Shown one piece after another: positions 1-10,700 of a stretch of 25,960 bases of DNA. Each line of letters opens with the position of its first letter. Position 1 is the first letter of the stretch. Source of the DNA: Entamoeba invadens IP1 (Eukaryota; Evosea; Mastigamoebida; Endamoebidae). The translations under genes were made by a program, and so were the position numbers. The notes beneath the pieces are model-generated. The model searched no databases. It was not told the DNA's origin and saw only the letters and a list, made by a program, of their open reading frames with translations. The stretch spans positions 78,115-104,074 of the forward strand of contig NW_004443699.1 in assembly GCF_000330505.1 (NCBI RefSeq), read 5' to 3'.

Positions 1-3000
1 GAGTGTTTTGTTCGTGCATTTTACCAAAAAGGGAAGTCGTTTGAACAGATTATGGCAGTCGCCCAGAAGGTGTTTTGTGTTGGTGAGCGGAACATGGGTA
101 TATTTGAGGATGACAACATCAACCCTGATATCAAAGAAATTGTGAATGTTGCTTTACAAATCGCGGATGAGAGAGTTTTGATATGTCGAAGTGGTGTATT
201 GCTATTACAACAAGAAGGGACAAACTTTGACGAGTTTTGTAATCGATGCTCTTTATTTCTCGAATTCAACGACTCGACGTCGAACTCTATATTATGTGAT
301 AACATCAAGACGTTCACACAAGCTATTCAAAACCACGACTTCAATCAGATGATTCAATGTACTTATATCGCGTTACACTCAATTATAGGACCTGCGTATC
401 ATATGATGATAGCCTTTGTACAAATACACACTGTGCTTGGGAAAATCATATTGCTGACATATCGAGAACAACACACGAAATCATATTGGATGACTGTGCA
501 GAGAGTCGACAGGTACTTCCAAAGGTTTATTGGATGGGTGCAGTTACACGGCGTTTTAGAGGGAAAGCAATACGAGAAAAGCTTCTCTGATATCATCACC
601 AACATCAACACACAAATTTCGAAGAGAAGACTCCACTCCCACGACTTGAAAAACTTTGTCAAACAGTTTGGACTGATTTTACACGAACTTTTTATTAAGA
701 TCACATTTACACTTGATGACTTGTTGGGGATGAACGAAAGAAATCAGTTGGTCACGGGGATGAAGAAACTGTTTCCTTTAATTTTGGAATCGGACCAATT
801 TGTCAATTACATGCACGAGAACAACTTGGCTCATATGGTTAACCCATTGGAACCATTTAACGCGTGCCATACGCTTCTTCAAAGTTCGCCCAATGAAATG
901 GATGGGAAAACACTCAAATTGGTTAAAAACCACTTGAAAAAGTTGTCCGAGTCGTTGTCGTGTATCTTTAGATCATTTAATGTACCTTCATTGTCTGTGA
1001 ATACTTGTGTGGACAACACTATAAAAAGTTTACAAGACGAAAACATCACGGAAAGTTATCACAACTTCACGGAGTTCAGAAGATATATGAGACTCTACCC
1101 AAGAATGTCTTTACTTGTCAATACATTCTATGCGATCTTCGACGATACTGTTACTACACACGTGCAATTAACGACTTTATTCAACTCATTAAATTCAATT
1201 CAAATTTCTCTCGCAAAACCACTGACTCCAACGAACTTTGTGAAGAAGAGAGAGCGCTCTCGTTCAGACCCGTTGACACCACCAATTAGCCCAAAATTGC
1301 AAAAGAGTGGGACGTCAATGGAGAACGACACCAACAGCTTTTCATTCACAAATACAATTGATAAACTCGAAGAATTCAAAGACTCGTTTAACGCGCTCTG
1401 TTATTCACATTTGAACTTTTGTGGGTACTTTGTGCAGACTATATTAAATGCAGTGAATATGATACGAGGGTTGGACGATACACGTGACACCTCCGTCGAT
1501 AAATTTTCGGAAGTGTTGGGAAAGATCTTTACATTAGGTGAGAACATCGCTTGGGTATCTTCACCGTCGAAATTGTGTTTGGTAAAGTACTTTGGATATA
1601 CCGGCGCACAGTTTAAAGCGCTCATTTCGCAAATTAAAGAGTACCTCCAGACGGTATTTAAGGATCTCCCAGATGTGGTACCAAAGACACTCATTCATGC
1701 AGTAAAGGAATTTGCACTGAAAACTATCCAGCAACTGTTATTTGCATTTTCATTCAATTTGGACGTTGTGGGATACTTACACAACAAAATCATTAAAACG
1801 CAGAACTACGCGTCGGGAGACGCACATATCACAATCCACCCAACAGCAGTCAAAGTCATATTAGAGACTGTTGGCGAGAAAATAGGGAAAGCCGTGTATG
1901 ATATATTGATGTACTCACCAAATTCGAAGATTGAGATACCCGTGCGGTACGTTTTGAATGTGCAAAAGACGATGATAGATACCGGGAAAGGGAAATTACA
2001 TAAAATGGTGACGAACATCTCATCTGGACTGATGACGGACCAAATAGCGCTGAAGTCTATTGTGAATAAAGTGCATATCCTCGTCGCGATATTTGTTCAA
2101 TGCTCACCAACAGAAGAGAACCTCGAGATGATTCAAAACTACTATCACTCTGCTTTCAAGCAAATGAAAGGGTGTCAATTAGTTGATGAAAGAAGAGGAG
2201 AGAAGGTGCGAAGTATTGTTCAATTGGTCTATTCTCACATTTCAAAGAACCCCAATGTCATGAGCGATGTCAAGAATGAGACGTTAGAAATACTCAGTCT
2301 TGCTATATGGCTTTGTTACTTCTGGAAAGGGTACCAAAATGTTATTGAGAGTAACGTTGCCTTCCAAATCGTCTTGACGAAGTTGCGATTTTTGTTTGAT
2401 GTGCTCACAGAAGCCGAATTTATCAAGGAAAATCGGGAGAAGGTGTTAAAAGTGCTCAAAGTGATATCACTGAAACTGGCGTTGATGAAAGATCATCCGA
2501 TGACAAAGAAAGACTTTGTGTTGGTGTCGAGAGATCTTGTGGAAGTCCTCTGTCCATTGTTTACATGTATTATTGTGAAACAGACAACTTTGTTGTCTAA
2601 CACTGATGAGTCGCTTGTTGTTCTCCAAGAGATAGCGACAAACACGGATATGGAGAGGGCTTTCCAACTCTCTGTGACCTTCATGTCAAAGTTATTGCTC
2701 CATATAGCTATGTTTGTCTCCGAATTCCGACAAGAGAACGACCAAATCATCAAATTTTGTGAAGAGAGAGTTACTAATTGCCTGATCTCATCAACCATAT
2801 TGACCAATTTTGTACAGACTTTATCGAATACAGATAACCATACACATCGCTCACACAAAGTCATGTCTATTATTAATCGAATTATAGAGAACTCAGTCAT
2901 GATGCATAAGTTCAGAGTGTTAAGAAAGAAGAGAAACATTACAGCCTTCCCAATGACTTTCAAGCCACTGACTCTCCCAAAGCCAAAGAACAATTTCAAA

Positions 3001-3318
3001 GTCTCGCCATTCTTCAACGAATTGATCAACGCACTCAACAAAGGCAATGCAAAGGCGTTGTTCGACGCAATCAAAAACTTTGTGGAGGCAAATCCGTACG
3101 CTTCAATAACGTTTGAGGAGTTGGTACAATACGAAGACGACTCGACTAAGATTGACAAATGCATCAAAAGAGTCGAACTTATGTCACTCTTCAATCGAAT
3201 CATTTGTTGGGTGCTTATGATTTCACACAACTTCGTTAACTCAGATGATGTCCCACTCATATGTCTTGAATTCGACTCATTCATGGACTGCTCAGAGACG
3301 GTAGCTCATTCAAAATAA
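1..3318 (+). CDS. Large predicted alpha-helical protein, 5' end outside window (partial)
   Basis: The frame is open from base 1 to a TAA at 3316-3318, so the true start lies left of the window; the ATG at 52 is only the first one visible and the 17 codons before it look equally coding. The visible 1105 residues are almost all amphipathic-helix-like sequence with few glycines or prolines. The clearest break is a low-complexity linker near residues 395-430 after the ATG at 52, basic and Ser/Thr-Pro rich (RSRSDPLTPPISP), a plausible phosphorylation site. I see no signal peptide, no convincing membrane segment and no catalytic motif. I do not recognise the family. A helical-bundle scaffold, for instance a vinculin/talin-like cytoskeletal protein, is possible, but nothing specific supports it. 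Coding status is secure from length, and the sharp rise in AT content after the stop agrees. Confidence 0.85.
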   Translation, partial: ECFVRAFYQKGKSFEQIMAVAQKVFCVGERNMGIFEDDNINPDIKEIVNVALQIADERVLICRSGVLLLQQEGTNFDEFCNRCSLFLEFNDSTSNSILCDNIKTFTQAIQNHDFNQMIQCTYIALHSIIGPAYHMMIAFVQIHTVLGKIILLTYREQHTKSYWMTVQRVDRYFQRFIGWVQLHGVLEGKQYEKSFSDIITNINTQISKRRLHSHDLKNFVKQFGLILHELFIKITFTLDDLLGMNERNQLVTGMKKLFPLILESDQFVNYMHENNLAHMVNPLEPFNACHTLLQSSPNEMDGKTLKLVKNHLKKLSESLSCIFRSFNVPSLSVNTCVDNTIKSLQDENITESYHNFTEFRRYMRLYPRMSLLVNTFYAIFDDTVTTHVQLTTLFNSLNSIQISLAKPLTPTNFVKKRERSRSDPLTPPISPKLQKSGTSMENDTNSFSFTNTIDKLEEFKDSFNALCYSHLNFCGYFVQTILNAVNMIRGLDDTRDTSVDKFSEVLGKIFTLGENIAWVSSPSKLCLVKYFGYTGAQFKALISQIKEYLQTVFKDLPDVVPKTLIHAVKEFALKTIQQLLFAFSFNLDVVGYLHNKIIKTQNYASGDAHITIHPTAVKVILETVGEKIGKAVYDILMYSPNSKIEIPVRYVLNVQKTMIDTGKGKLHKMVTNISSGLMTDQIALKSIVNKVHILVAIFVQCSPTEENLEMIQNYYHSAFKQMKGCQLVDERRGEKVRSIVQLVYSHISKNPNVMSDVKNETLEILSLAIWLCYFWKGYQNVIESNVAFQIVLTKLRFLFDVLTEAEFIKENREKVLKVLKVISLKLALMKDHPMTKKDFVLVSRDLVEVLCPLFTCIIVKQTTLLSNTDESLVVLQEIATNTDMERAFQLSVTFMSKLLLHIAMFVSEFRQENDQIIKFCEERVTNCLISSTILTNFVQTLSNTDNHTHRSHKVMSIINRIIENSVMMHKFRVLRKKRNITAFPMTFKPLTLPKPKNNFKVSPFFNELINALNKGNAKALFDAIKNFVEANPYASITFEELVQYEDDSTKIDKCIKRVELMSLFNRIICWVLMISHNFVNSDDVPLICLEFDSFMDCSETVAHSK

Positions 3319-3739
3319 GTGTTTTAAGTCATTATATATTGTTTATTGGTTAATTCTTTGTTATTATTTTAAGTTTATGATAAATACCTTAATTTTTTAT
3401 CCAAAATTAATGAAAAACAAAGTTATTTTTTTTGATCTTTTTGTTTTTAAATTTATTTTATACTTTTATTAACAAAAAGAATATGTTATAACTTTGTGAT
3501 TAATAACTGTTCTTATTGAAGAAATAATGAAAAAAATGTATCACTAATGAACTATAATTAAATTATTAATTATAGTTTTCATTAAATAATATAACTTAAA
3601 AATATAGTTATAAAGTTAATAAGAAATAAAAAAAAATGCAACAAAAATGTCTGAATTAATGCCTATAAAACAGGAAAAGTTCTGAGAGAAAGTGGAAGAA
3701 GATGTAAATAGGGCAAATGTTTTGTATCTGAAAAGGTAG
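3319..3739. other. AT-rich intergenic spacer
   Basis: About 420 bases of very AT-rich DNA between the first gene and the Beclin-like gene. It holds a perfect 11-bp inverted repeat (3550-3560 with 3567-3577) around a 6-nt loop, and an A/T-box (CTATAAAAC) near 3662 that could belong to the downstream promoter. I see no gene in it. Confidence 0.6.
3550..3577. repeat. Short perfect inverted repeat (11-bp arms, 6-nt loop)
   Basis: AACTATAATTA at 3550-3560 is the exact reverse complement of TAATTATAGTT at 3567-3577. It lies about 230 bases after the stop of the first gene. In DNA this AT-rich such palindromes arise often by chance, so function is not implied. Confidence 0.6.
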
Positions 3740-5168
3740 ATGTCGAGGAAGGCAACAGCAACCTGCCGTCAGTGCGGCTGCGAAATATGGGAAGACACGT
3801 TAGTTCTACTCTCCCCAACAAACACACGCGATAGTTTGTTTTTCATCTTTTTTAGTTTCTTTAAATTTCGTAATTTTTTAGATACCAAGAATTAACCTTT
3901 TGATGCGAAATATCGACTGATCCCTAGTCAAACAGATTCGATCAACCAACGTCGCGATGTCTATGGCAACTTCCTTTGCAGGGAGTAGGCTCATTCGCCA
4001 AAAAACTACGAGTCCATCTTTAGCGTCTTCATTACAGATGAGCGATTCCCCTTTACAGTGTCTCAAATACGCACAAAAAGAAAATTTTCCAATAGATCTC
4101 CCCATCTGTGACACTTGTTACCAAATTATTAAGGGAGAATATGATAGAGAGGAAGTGAACACTACAAATGGATACTGTGAAGCGCTAAAGATGTTGGATG
4201 ACCTTGAGGAGTTTGGAAATCTTGTTGAAAAGATCTCCCAAGAAAAAGCGCAGGTTGAGCAACTTCTCGTAGAGATCGCCGAACTCAAAGAACAACAAGA
4301 CGACCTGAATCAACAACTTTTCTTTCTTCAACAAATCGAGATGCATGAAAAGCTCGAGGAAAAGATGCACAACAAGTTGCTTAAAGAGATAGTCCACACC
4401 TCAATGGACTCATCAATACGGTTTTTACGCCTTGACATCAAACACGAAAGTGGTATCACCAATTCTTTAATGGAGAACGCGTGGAACTCCATCTACAAGA
4501 TCGAATGGACGGAGAATGGCGTCCTGTTCTGCAACCTTAACATAGCTTTGGACTATCAAAAAGTTTGCTTATCAATCCTTTCTTTCCACCATATTCAATC
4601 CTTTCACTCATTCTACTCCACATTAATAGTTACTTTTATTAAAACGATACTATGTTGATGTTTAAAATATATTTATAATATATTTTATTATCAATCAACA
4701 ATAACCCACAAACTATACATATATAATAAGATAAACTATTTAAACAACTATAATAACGCCAAGAAGAAATACGAGAACGTTGCGCTGTGCTTCAAGCTGA
4801 TTATTAAACAATGTATCTTCCTGTGTCAAATGCTTCGTACATCATTAAAGCAATGTTCTTTAGTGAATGTATATTGTCAAGTGGGGCTAACAAAAGAGAC
4901 ATTGTCATACACCGACTTTTCAGTTCGGTGTGTCAAGTCACAAAAACTGTTCAACAACTCACTGCGGAAACTTTCTACAGTGGTCGAAGAGCTTGTTGTG
5001 ATTGTAATGACACAATTTCCTGTCTACAAACCACTTTATAAAGTCGAGAACTTCTTGGTCAACGGGTACTCAATTCAATGTACCTCACCAAATTGGCAAA
5101 ATGCAGTGAAATATTTTTTGGCTGCTCTCCGACACCTCAGAGACTTTGTTCTTAAAGTTGTAAATTAA
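3740..5168 (+). CDS. ATG6: Beclin-1/Atg6-like autophagy protein, interrupted gene
   Basis: Beclin-1/Atg6 is the regulatory subunit of the Vps34 PI3-kinase complex that starts autophagosome formation and serves endosomal sorting. Landmarks appear in family order. A first CxxC (CRQC, codons 9-12 from the ATG at 3740) matches the N-terminal CxxC of the family. A second one (CDTC, 4107-4118) precedes a coiled coil (about 4175-4400). A WN...EW...N segment (about 4465-4560) resembles the start of the evolutionarily conserved domain. KKYENVALCF (from 4764) resembles the FD.AM.AFL helix, and NGYSIQ...NW.NAVKYFL (about 5060-5125) resembles the YSI...W.KALKF..TN end. Reading needs two introns, 3834-3927 and 4563-4730, which join all parts in frame as exons 3740-3833, 3928-4562 and 4731-5168. 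The block between the EW segment and the FD-like helix, about 40 residues in other Beclins, is missing. That means strong divergence, an unrecognised exon, or decay toward a pseudogene. Family call strong; exact model tentative. Confidence 0.72.
3834..3927 (+). other. Predicted intron 1 of the Beclin-like gene
   Basis: The donor GTTTGTTT at 3834 is the Entamoeba consensus. The TAG acceptor at 3925-3927 joins exon 1 (94 nt, phase 1) to the open frame entering the second exon. The pyrimidine-rich TAG acceptors at 3855 and 3881 look stronger as sites, but each leads to an in-frame stop within a few codons. cDNA is needed to settle this. Confidence 0.5.
4563..4730 (+). other. Predicted intron 2 of the Beclin-like gene
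   Basis: The donor GTTTGCTT at 4563 differs by one base from the Entamoeba consensus. An AATAAG acceptor at 4730 gives a 168-nt in-frame removal that also deletes the TGA at 4656-4658. The acceptor is AAG rather than the usual TAG, and the first third of the interval is C-rich rather than AT-rich, so part of it may once have coded for protein. Confidence 0.4.
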
Positions 5169-5223
5169 TTATTTCATTGGTTTGTTTTATTAGTAGTAAT
5201 AGTTTATTGATTGACATTTTCAG

Positions 5224-5390
5224 GATTTTCCAAAATAATTATTGCCGAAAATGTGGTATTATAACGTACGAATTTATAAGAGAAAATGATCATTTTGGTT
5301 ATGAAATGGTGACGTGGGTAATTAGCTTTGTGGTTTTGGAAACCTCTGGACATTTTGTTGGTAAGTTAATAATGAATAATAAATCTTTAA
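5224..5390 (+). other. Possible orphan exon or gene fragment
   Basis: After a good-looking 44-nt intron signature (GTTTGTTTTATTAG at 5180 to TTTCAG at 5223) the frame stays open for about 55 codons. Its composition is closer to coding DNA than to the flanks, and it includes a CRKCG (CxxC) motif followed by hydrophobic residues. There is no suitable start and no clear partner exon. It could be the remains of a degraded gene or an alternative 3' exon of the Beclin-like gene. I do not recognise it, and chance remains a fair explanation. Confidence 0.2.
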
Positions 5391-5712
5391 TATTTTTTAA
5401 ATTAATAAATTATTAATTAAATTGTACACTATTTTTAACTTTTATTTAATTAAATAAAGTAATATTGGTTTTAAATCTTTCAAGGAAATTATGAAAAAAT
5501 CAAAAATCCTTGAATATTTAAAATTTAATTTTTATTAAAATGAATTTTTTAATATTAAATCGAATAACACTTAAATAAAAAAATCATTTTCTTATTTAAT
5601 TCGGGATTTAAAAAATAGTTTATTATAAATAGTTTTATAGTATTGACAAATAATATATCAATAAATTATTAATTATAACTAAAATTATTATAAATAAACT
5701 TTATTTTATATA

Positions 5713-5905
5713 CAGATAGTAAAAAATTTGTGTGTCAAGAATAAATTGGGTGTCAGATTGATTTTGAGTTATTTAATGGTTTTTCATATTTTTTTTGGTA
5801 GGGAAAAAAATAAAAAAAAAAACGAAACCCATTTTTTTACATTAACTAATCCCTAATTTATTTGACACCCAATTTATTTCTGACACCCTATTTTTCTACT
5901 ATCTG
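5713..5905. mobile_element. MITE copy 1 (193 bp, TA target sites)
   Basis: A 193-bp non-coding element bounded by CAGATAGTA and its complement TACTATCTG, flanked on each side by TA as in Tc1/mariner insertions. The terminal inverted repeats run about 43 bp with a few mismatches and share an identical 16-bp core, AATAAATTGGGTGTCA. The centre is A-rich with no reading frame. A near-identical copy lies at 17292-17464. The lack of coding capacity, small size, long inverted repeats and TA flanks define a MITE, presumably mobilised in trans by a mariner-type transposase outside the window. Confidence 0.85.
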
Positions 5906-6144
5906 TATATACAATCAACTACTTCTTAAATTAACATACAATTTTTTATTCTATTAACACTTTTTTAATAAACAAATTAATTTTATTACTATAATTTTAT
6001 AATAATACAACAAGAACTCGTTAATTACCATTGAAAAAATATATCATTCTATTCTAAATTAATTTGTTATTTAATAATCAACTAATCATATTTGAGAATG
6101 GAATATCTCAAAACAGTTTAAAGTACCTCAAACTTGAAATTCAA

Positions 6145-7224
6145 ATGTCGTTCAAACCATTAAAAATCACCAAGTTAGAGCCAGTGTTTATGATGTCAAT
6201 AATTCCCCATTTCATCTCATTGAATATGTTGATGCGGTTCCATCAAGTCTCACGGAACTGTGGGGAGTCGATATCGCGGTTGAAAGTGAATCCGTGTTAT
6301 CAGGAGTTGTCACTAGAAACGATTCTTCAAAACGACCACTCGATTCACATCAGAAAAGAGTTGCAGATCTTCACAGGGATCGACTCGTTGCACACGGACA
6401 TCAACACTTTACAACAACTTCCGCCCGAGTTGTTGTCGAATGTGAAGTTGTTTGAGATCTCATTCATTCAGAAACAAACACCATCGTCATATCCGATATG
6501 GGAGATCATTAAAGACAGAGTGTCACGTTTGATCATAGACGCACAAATCATCGCACTCATCGACTTGACTGCTCTTCCCAATTTGAGACGACTTGAAATC
6601 AAAGCGGGGCGTGTTGCGTTAAATGAGAACTTACCAATCAGACAAATCGAGAACTTGCAAACACTCGTCATATTTTGCGATGGTAACCTCTACAAAAACT
6701 ACTTCGACCTCTTCGAACAATTCGTTTGCTCAAAACTTAGAGTATTGTATAAACTAAATTGGTTACAAGCTAGTGACTTGGATGATATTCATCAATTGAA
6801 GCCTAGAGATATGGTCGGAATATTCTTAAACGATTTACCTGGTGTCGTGGACGACTACATCTCACCCAAACTAGTCTTGTTGTACTTCGCAAAGAAGGAA
6901 TTCCGTATTCCAATCGATTTCTTCATCGACAAAAGACTGAATGTGTTACTCAAACAATATCATCCATCTGTTCTCGACATCCGAGGGGACGTCGACAATA
7001 CTGAAAGTTGTGTTGTTGACTTACACGAGGAACACCAATTGGAAGAGATCACTTTTAACTTTGTGAATTGTAAGGAAAAAATCGCCGTTGCGTTACCTAA
7101 AGAGTTGAAGAAGTTAATTATTAATAAGGGAAGTTTCTTAAAGGAAGGTGGACTGTTACAGTTGGCCGATACACAAGTTCCTAAGGATTTGTATGGCGCG
7201 TTTGGAGATGCTGTTCCGAATTAA
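6145..7224 (+). CDS. Entamoeba leucine-rich-repeat family protein
   Basis: This 359-residue protein resembles the large Entamoeba family of BspA-like leucine-rich-repeat proteins. These share an N-terminal cap of the form LEP.F.M..I......L......V...C...I..LK.NP, seen here at residues 11-53. Irregular leucine-rich units follow (for example LTALPNLRRLEIKAG, IENLQTLVIF, LPKELKKLIINKGS). The open frame extends upstream to 6064, but only with a TTG. The ATG at 6145 directly precedes the conserved N-terminal cap and follows an AAATTCA initiator-like run, so I chose it. No signal peptide or membrane segment is visible, so a cytoplasmic or nuclear protein-interaction role is likely. A second, broken member of the family sits at 23616-25293 on the other strand. 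The specific function is unknown. Confidence 0.75.
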   Translation: MSFKPLKITKLEPVFMMSIIPHFISLNMLMRFHQVSRNCGESISRLKVNPCYQELSLETILQNDHSIHIRKELQIFTGIDSLHTDINTLQQLPPELLSNVKLFEISFIQKQTPSSYPIWEIIKDRVSRLIIDAQIIALIDLTALPNLRRLEIKAGRVALNENLPIRQIENLQTLVIFCDGNLYKNYFDLFEQFVCSKLRVLYKLNWLQASDLDDIHQLKPRDMVGIFLNDLPGVVDDYISPKLVLLYFAKKEFRIPIDFFIDKRLNVLLKQYHPSVLDIRGDVDNTESCVVDLHEEHQLEEITFNFVNCKEKIAVALPKELKKLIINKGSFLKEGGLLQLADTQVPKDLYGAFGDAVPN

Positions 7225-7797
7225 TTCGTTTATTCAAGTACTTCATGTTGGAATTCTTTAAACAATTTTTCGTTCGGAAAAAAATCAAAATCAGTGTTTT
7301 TTATAGGAGATTTTAATTTTTGGGTGAACCATTTTGTGATTTTGAATTAAAAAAATTTTATTGAGTCGACACTATTCAATACACAGTTTTTTGGTATTAA
7401 TCGAACACTACTGTCATATTCAAAATATTTAAAGTTATACGGAGTAACAAATTGATATAAAGAAGTGGTTGGCATTTTCACATCTATTAGAAAAAAGGTG
7501 ATTTTTTGTATATGATGAAAAAATCAATCAATTTTAGTTAAAATTTTATAACATAAAAAACTATATTTTAATTAATAAAAATTTTAATTTGTTTTATAAT
7601 ATTTATAATATGTTTTATTATTTTTTTATGTGTTCTCATACTTTTTATCTTCTTTTTATTCCGAGATAATCCCGAGTTTTCTAAAAGAAAAGAACTTTCA
7701 ACACAAACAAATGTTTTAAGAAGAATTGCAACGGATCACTAAAGTCTTCAAAAAGAGAAAAAAAAATGATGAAGTAAAACTTTAAAAATCAGAGCAG
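7225..7797. other. AT-rich spacer upstream of RPB1
   Basis: This 573-base spacer has no gene or recognisable repeat. Just before the RPB1 ATG is AAAAATCA (7784-7791), close to the Entamoeba initiator AAAAATTCA, which suggests a leader of only about 10 bases. Confidence 0.55.
7784..7791 (+). promoter_or_regulatory. Initiator-like element before RPB1
   Basis: AAAAATCA resembles the Entamoeba initiator AAAAATTCA and lies 6 bases before the ATG. The same octamer precedes the F-box gene at 19055-19062. The match is by eye and the site is short. Confidence 0.4.
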
Positions 7798-10700
7798 ATG
7801 GAGGCGATAGGGATGGAAACAAAACGCGTCCAACAGATCAAATTTACTTTAATGTCGACGGAAGACATCAAGAAAATGGCAGTGTTGGAGGTAGTGAAAG
7901 CGGAAGAAGTTGATGATGGGAAACCAGTTGAGGGAGGATTGAGTGATCCTCGAATGGGGCCATTTGATAAAGGCGATGAATGTAAGACGTGTCGATGCAC
8001 CCGTAGTGATTGTCCTGGGCATTTTGGATACATTCAATTATATGCGCCCGTGTATAATCCCGTCTATGTGAAGTACATTCTTAAAGTCCTGAAGTGTGTT
8101 TGTCCAAGTTGTCATCGACTGTACTGCCATGACGACGAACGACTCAATTCACTCAAATCCAAAGGAGAAGAACGGTTGAAGGATGTCTATGATATTATTG
8201 ATAAAGACTATATCCAATGCGGGAAGAGGAAAGATAAGAAAGGGGCGGAGAAGCAACAACAACACGAGGAAGAGGATCGCATCTGTCATTCGGCGAAAGT
8301 CGATTACGAGCTCCCGAAGTCGAAGTTAGAAAACAAATTGGAGATCCGGTACAAAGGCTCGAAAGCAGAAGAGAGCAAATTCATGCCAAGAGATGCTTTG
8401 AATATATTGAAGGAGATGACTGACGAGGATGTGAAGATATTAGGGTTCGACCCAAAATATTCCCATCCGAAGTTCATGGTGTTTGAAGTCTTTCCCGTTG
8501 CGCCACCGGCGGTACGACCCCAAGCTGTCTCTGATAAAGGGAGTCGGAATAACAAAGATGACTTAACTGTGATGTACGAGAACATTATACGAGCGAATGA
8601 AGAGCTTAAAAACGAGCAGTCGAAGGTCAGTGGTATTAATAGATATGACGAAATCTTCAAGGAAGTCCAGACGATCTGTGCGAAGGTGTGTTTGAAGAAC
8701 GTCAAGGATTTGCCTGATAATCCGTCGAAGAAGAAGTACAAAAGCATTGAAGACCGACTGTCTGGGAAACAAGGAAGAATGCGACTGAACTTGATGGGGA
8801 AGCGTGTTGACTTTTCTGCGAGAACAGTCATTTCCCCGGACCCTAACTTGTCTATGGATGAGGTTGGAGTGCCCACGGGGATTGCAAAGATATTAACATT
8901 TCCAGAAGTGGTCACGCGATATAACATGGACAAATTACAATCACTAGTGAATGCTGGAATGAACAGCTACCCTGGTGCTTTCATGTTACAACGGAAGAAT
9001 GGAGAGACATTTCGGTTGAATGGGGGGGATAAGATATTGAACATTGGAGATGTGGTCCACCGCTTTTTGATGGATGGGGATTACGTCATTTTCAATCGAC
9101 AGCCGTCACTGCATCGTATGTCTATGATGGGGCACCGAGCAAGGGTACTGCCGTTCTCGACGTTCAGAATGAACTTGTGCGACACGACGCCGTATAATGC
9201 GGATTTTGATGGTGATGAAATGAATTTGCACATTCCACAGACGCTTGAAGCGCGTGCGGAGATATCTGTGTTGATGATGACTCCGACCCAGATTATTACA
9301 CCTGAGAAGAACTGCCCGATTATGGGTATTGTCCAAGATACACAATGTGGGAGTTATATTATTACGAAGAGACAGACGTTCATCGAGAAGTTGATTTTTT
9401 ACAACATCTTGCAATGGTTGGACAAGCTGAATGTGACTGTTCCGATACCAGCGATCCTCAAACCAAAACCGTTATGGACGGGGAAACAAGTCTTCACGTT
9501 GATTCTGCCACCGATCAATTATGAAAATGGCGATTACTCGATAGGAACACTTTTAAAGAAGGGGCCGTGCTATGACGACTCGAAGGTGTACATACACAAA
9601 GGCATTTTAGTCACGGGGTACCTCTGCAATTCGTCAGGGTTTGGGAAGAATCAAAGTGGGATTGTCCACTCGATCTACAAAGATGTTGGGATGGAAGCGA
9701 CGAAGATCTTTTTCAATCAGACGCAAGCAACGGTGAACAGTTGGATGTTGACGAGAGGGTTTACTGTTGGTCTCGGGGACATTGTAGTGAAACAAGACGT
9801 CCATGATCGGATTCGAGAAGCGGTGAAGAAGTCGATTCAGAACTCTGAGAAGTACTTAGACCACAAACATGATGATGAGATTGAACCTGTTGCTGGACAA
9901 ACGATGTTCCAGAATTTGGAGACGAAGTTGAGTCTGTTGTTGTCGAATGTGAAGACGGAGTGTGATAAGATCACGAAAGACGCGTTGAAGAAGGACAACA
10001 ATTTACTGCAAATGGTCGACTCGGGGTCGAAAGGAAGTAATTCGAACATCTCGCAGATGGTCGCCTTTGTCGGGAAACAAGAAATTAACAATCAGCGTAT
10101 CCCCTTTGGGTTCTACAAGCGAACGTTACCACACTACTGGAAGGAGGACTACGGCTTTGTCACGCGTGGCTTCTGTGAGAACAGTTTTGTGATGGGTCTT
10201 TCGCCACAAGAAGTCTTCTTCCATGCTATGGCAGGCCGACAGGGTATTATTGATACAGCTATTAAGACATCAGAGACGGGGTATATTCAAAGAAGACTTG
10301 TCAAGAGTATGGAGGATGTCCAATGTAAGTACGACAGAACCGTTCGCCGAACGACGGGAGATATGGTGGAGTTTATGTATGGGTCTGACGGCGTTGATGC
10401 GTTGATGTGCGAGTCACAAAAGTTCCCTTATTGTCTTGATGTGAATAAGATGAATGACGCGAGTAAGACTGTGGAGCAGGTAGACGAGCAGAATATGAAG
10501 AAGTTGTACCAGTGGGATTTCAGTGACCCGAATCTTAAGAACATAGTCAGCGAAGATGTTTACATGGTACTCTTAAGTGACGAATGCCTCGAGGCGACAA
10601 GGAAAGAGTATGACAATGTGTTAAATGAGCGCGCTGAATTGTATGCGGCATCGCGACAGATGATCGGAGTGAAGCCGGAGGATGTCCATGTGGTAGTCCA

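Larger units (their letters stand above)
5169..6144. other. AT-rich spacer with MITE and a possible exon remnant
   Basis: About 976 bases between the Beclin-like gene and the leucine-rich-repeat gene. It contains an intron-like GTTTGTTT...TTTCAG stretch (5180-5223), a short GC-richer open frame after it (5224-5390) and the 193-bp MITE at 5713-5905. The rest is A/T tracts with no recognisable gene. Confidence 0.6.

Noticed and set aside
2493..3284. 263-codon open frame on the minus strand inside the first gene
   Set aside because: It lies entirely within a longer plus-strand gene of clear coding composition, and its protein has no recognisable features; it is a frame shadow.
4563..4629. 67-nt version of Beclin intron 2 ending at TAG 4629
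   Set aside because: It gives a stop codon (TAA at about 4663) after eleven codons and does not connect to the clear C-terminal Beclin exon.
6064..6144. TTG start extending the leucine-rich-repeat protein by 27 residues
   Set aside because: A eukaryotic start at ATG 6145, right before the family's conserved N-terminus, is much more likely.
7766..7777. Short upstream frame ATG ATG AAG TAA before RPB1
   Set aside because: The initiator-like element at 7784-7791 lies downstream of it, so it is probably not in the transcript.
8304..8933. 209-codon minus-strand frame inside RPB1
   Set aside because: The plus strand here encodes the conserved RPB1 clamp and core, so the antisense frame is a by-product of codon use.
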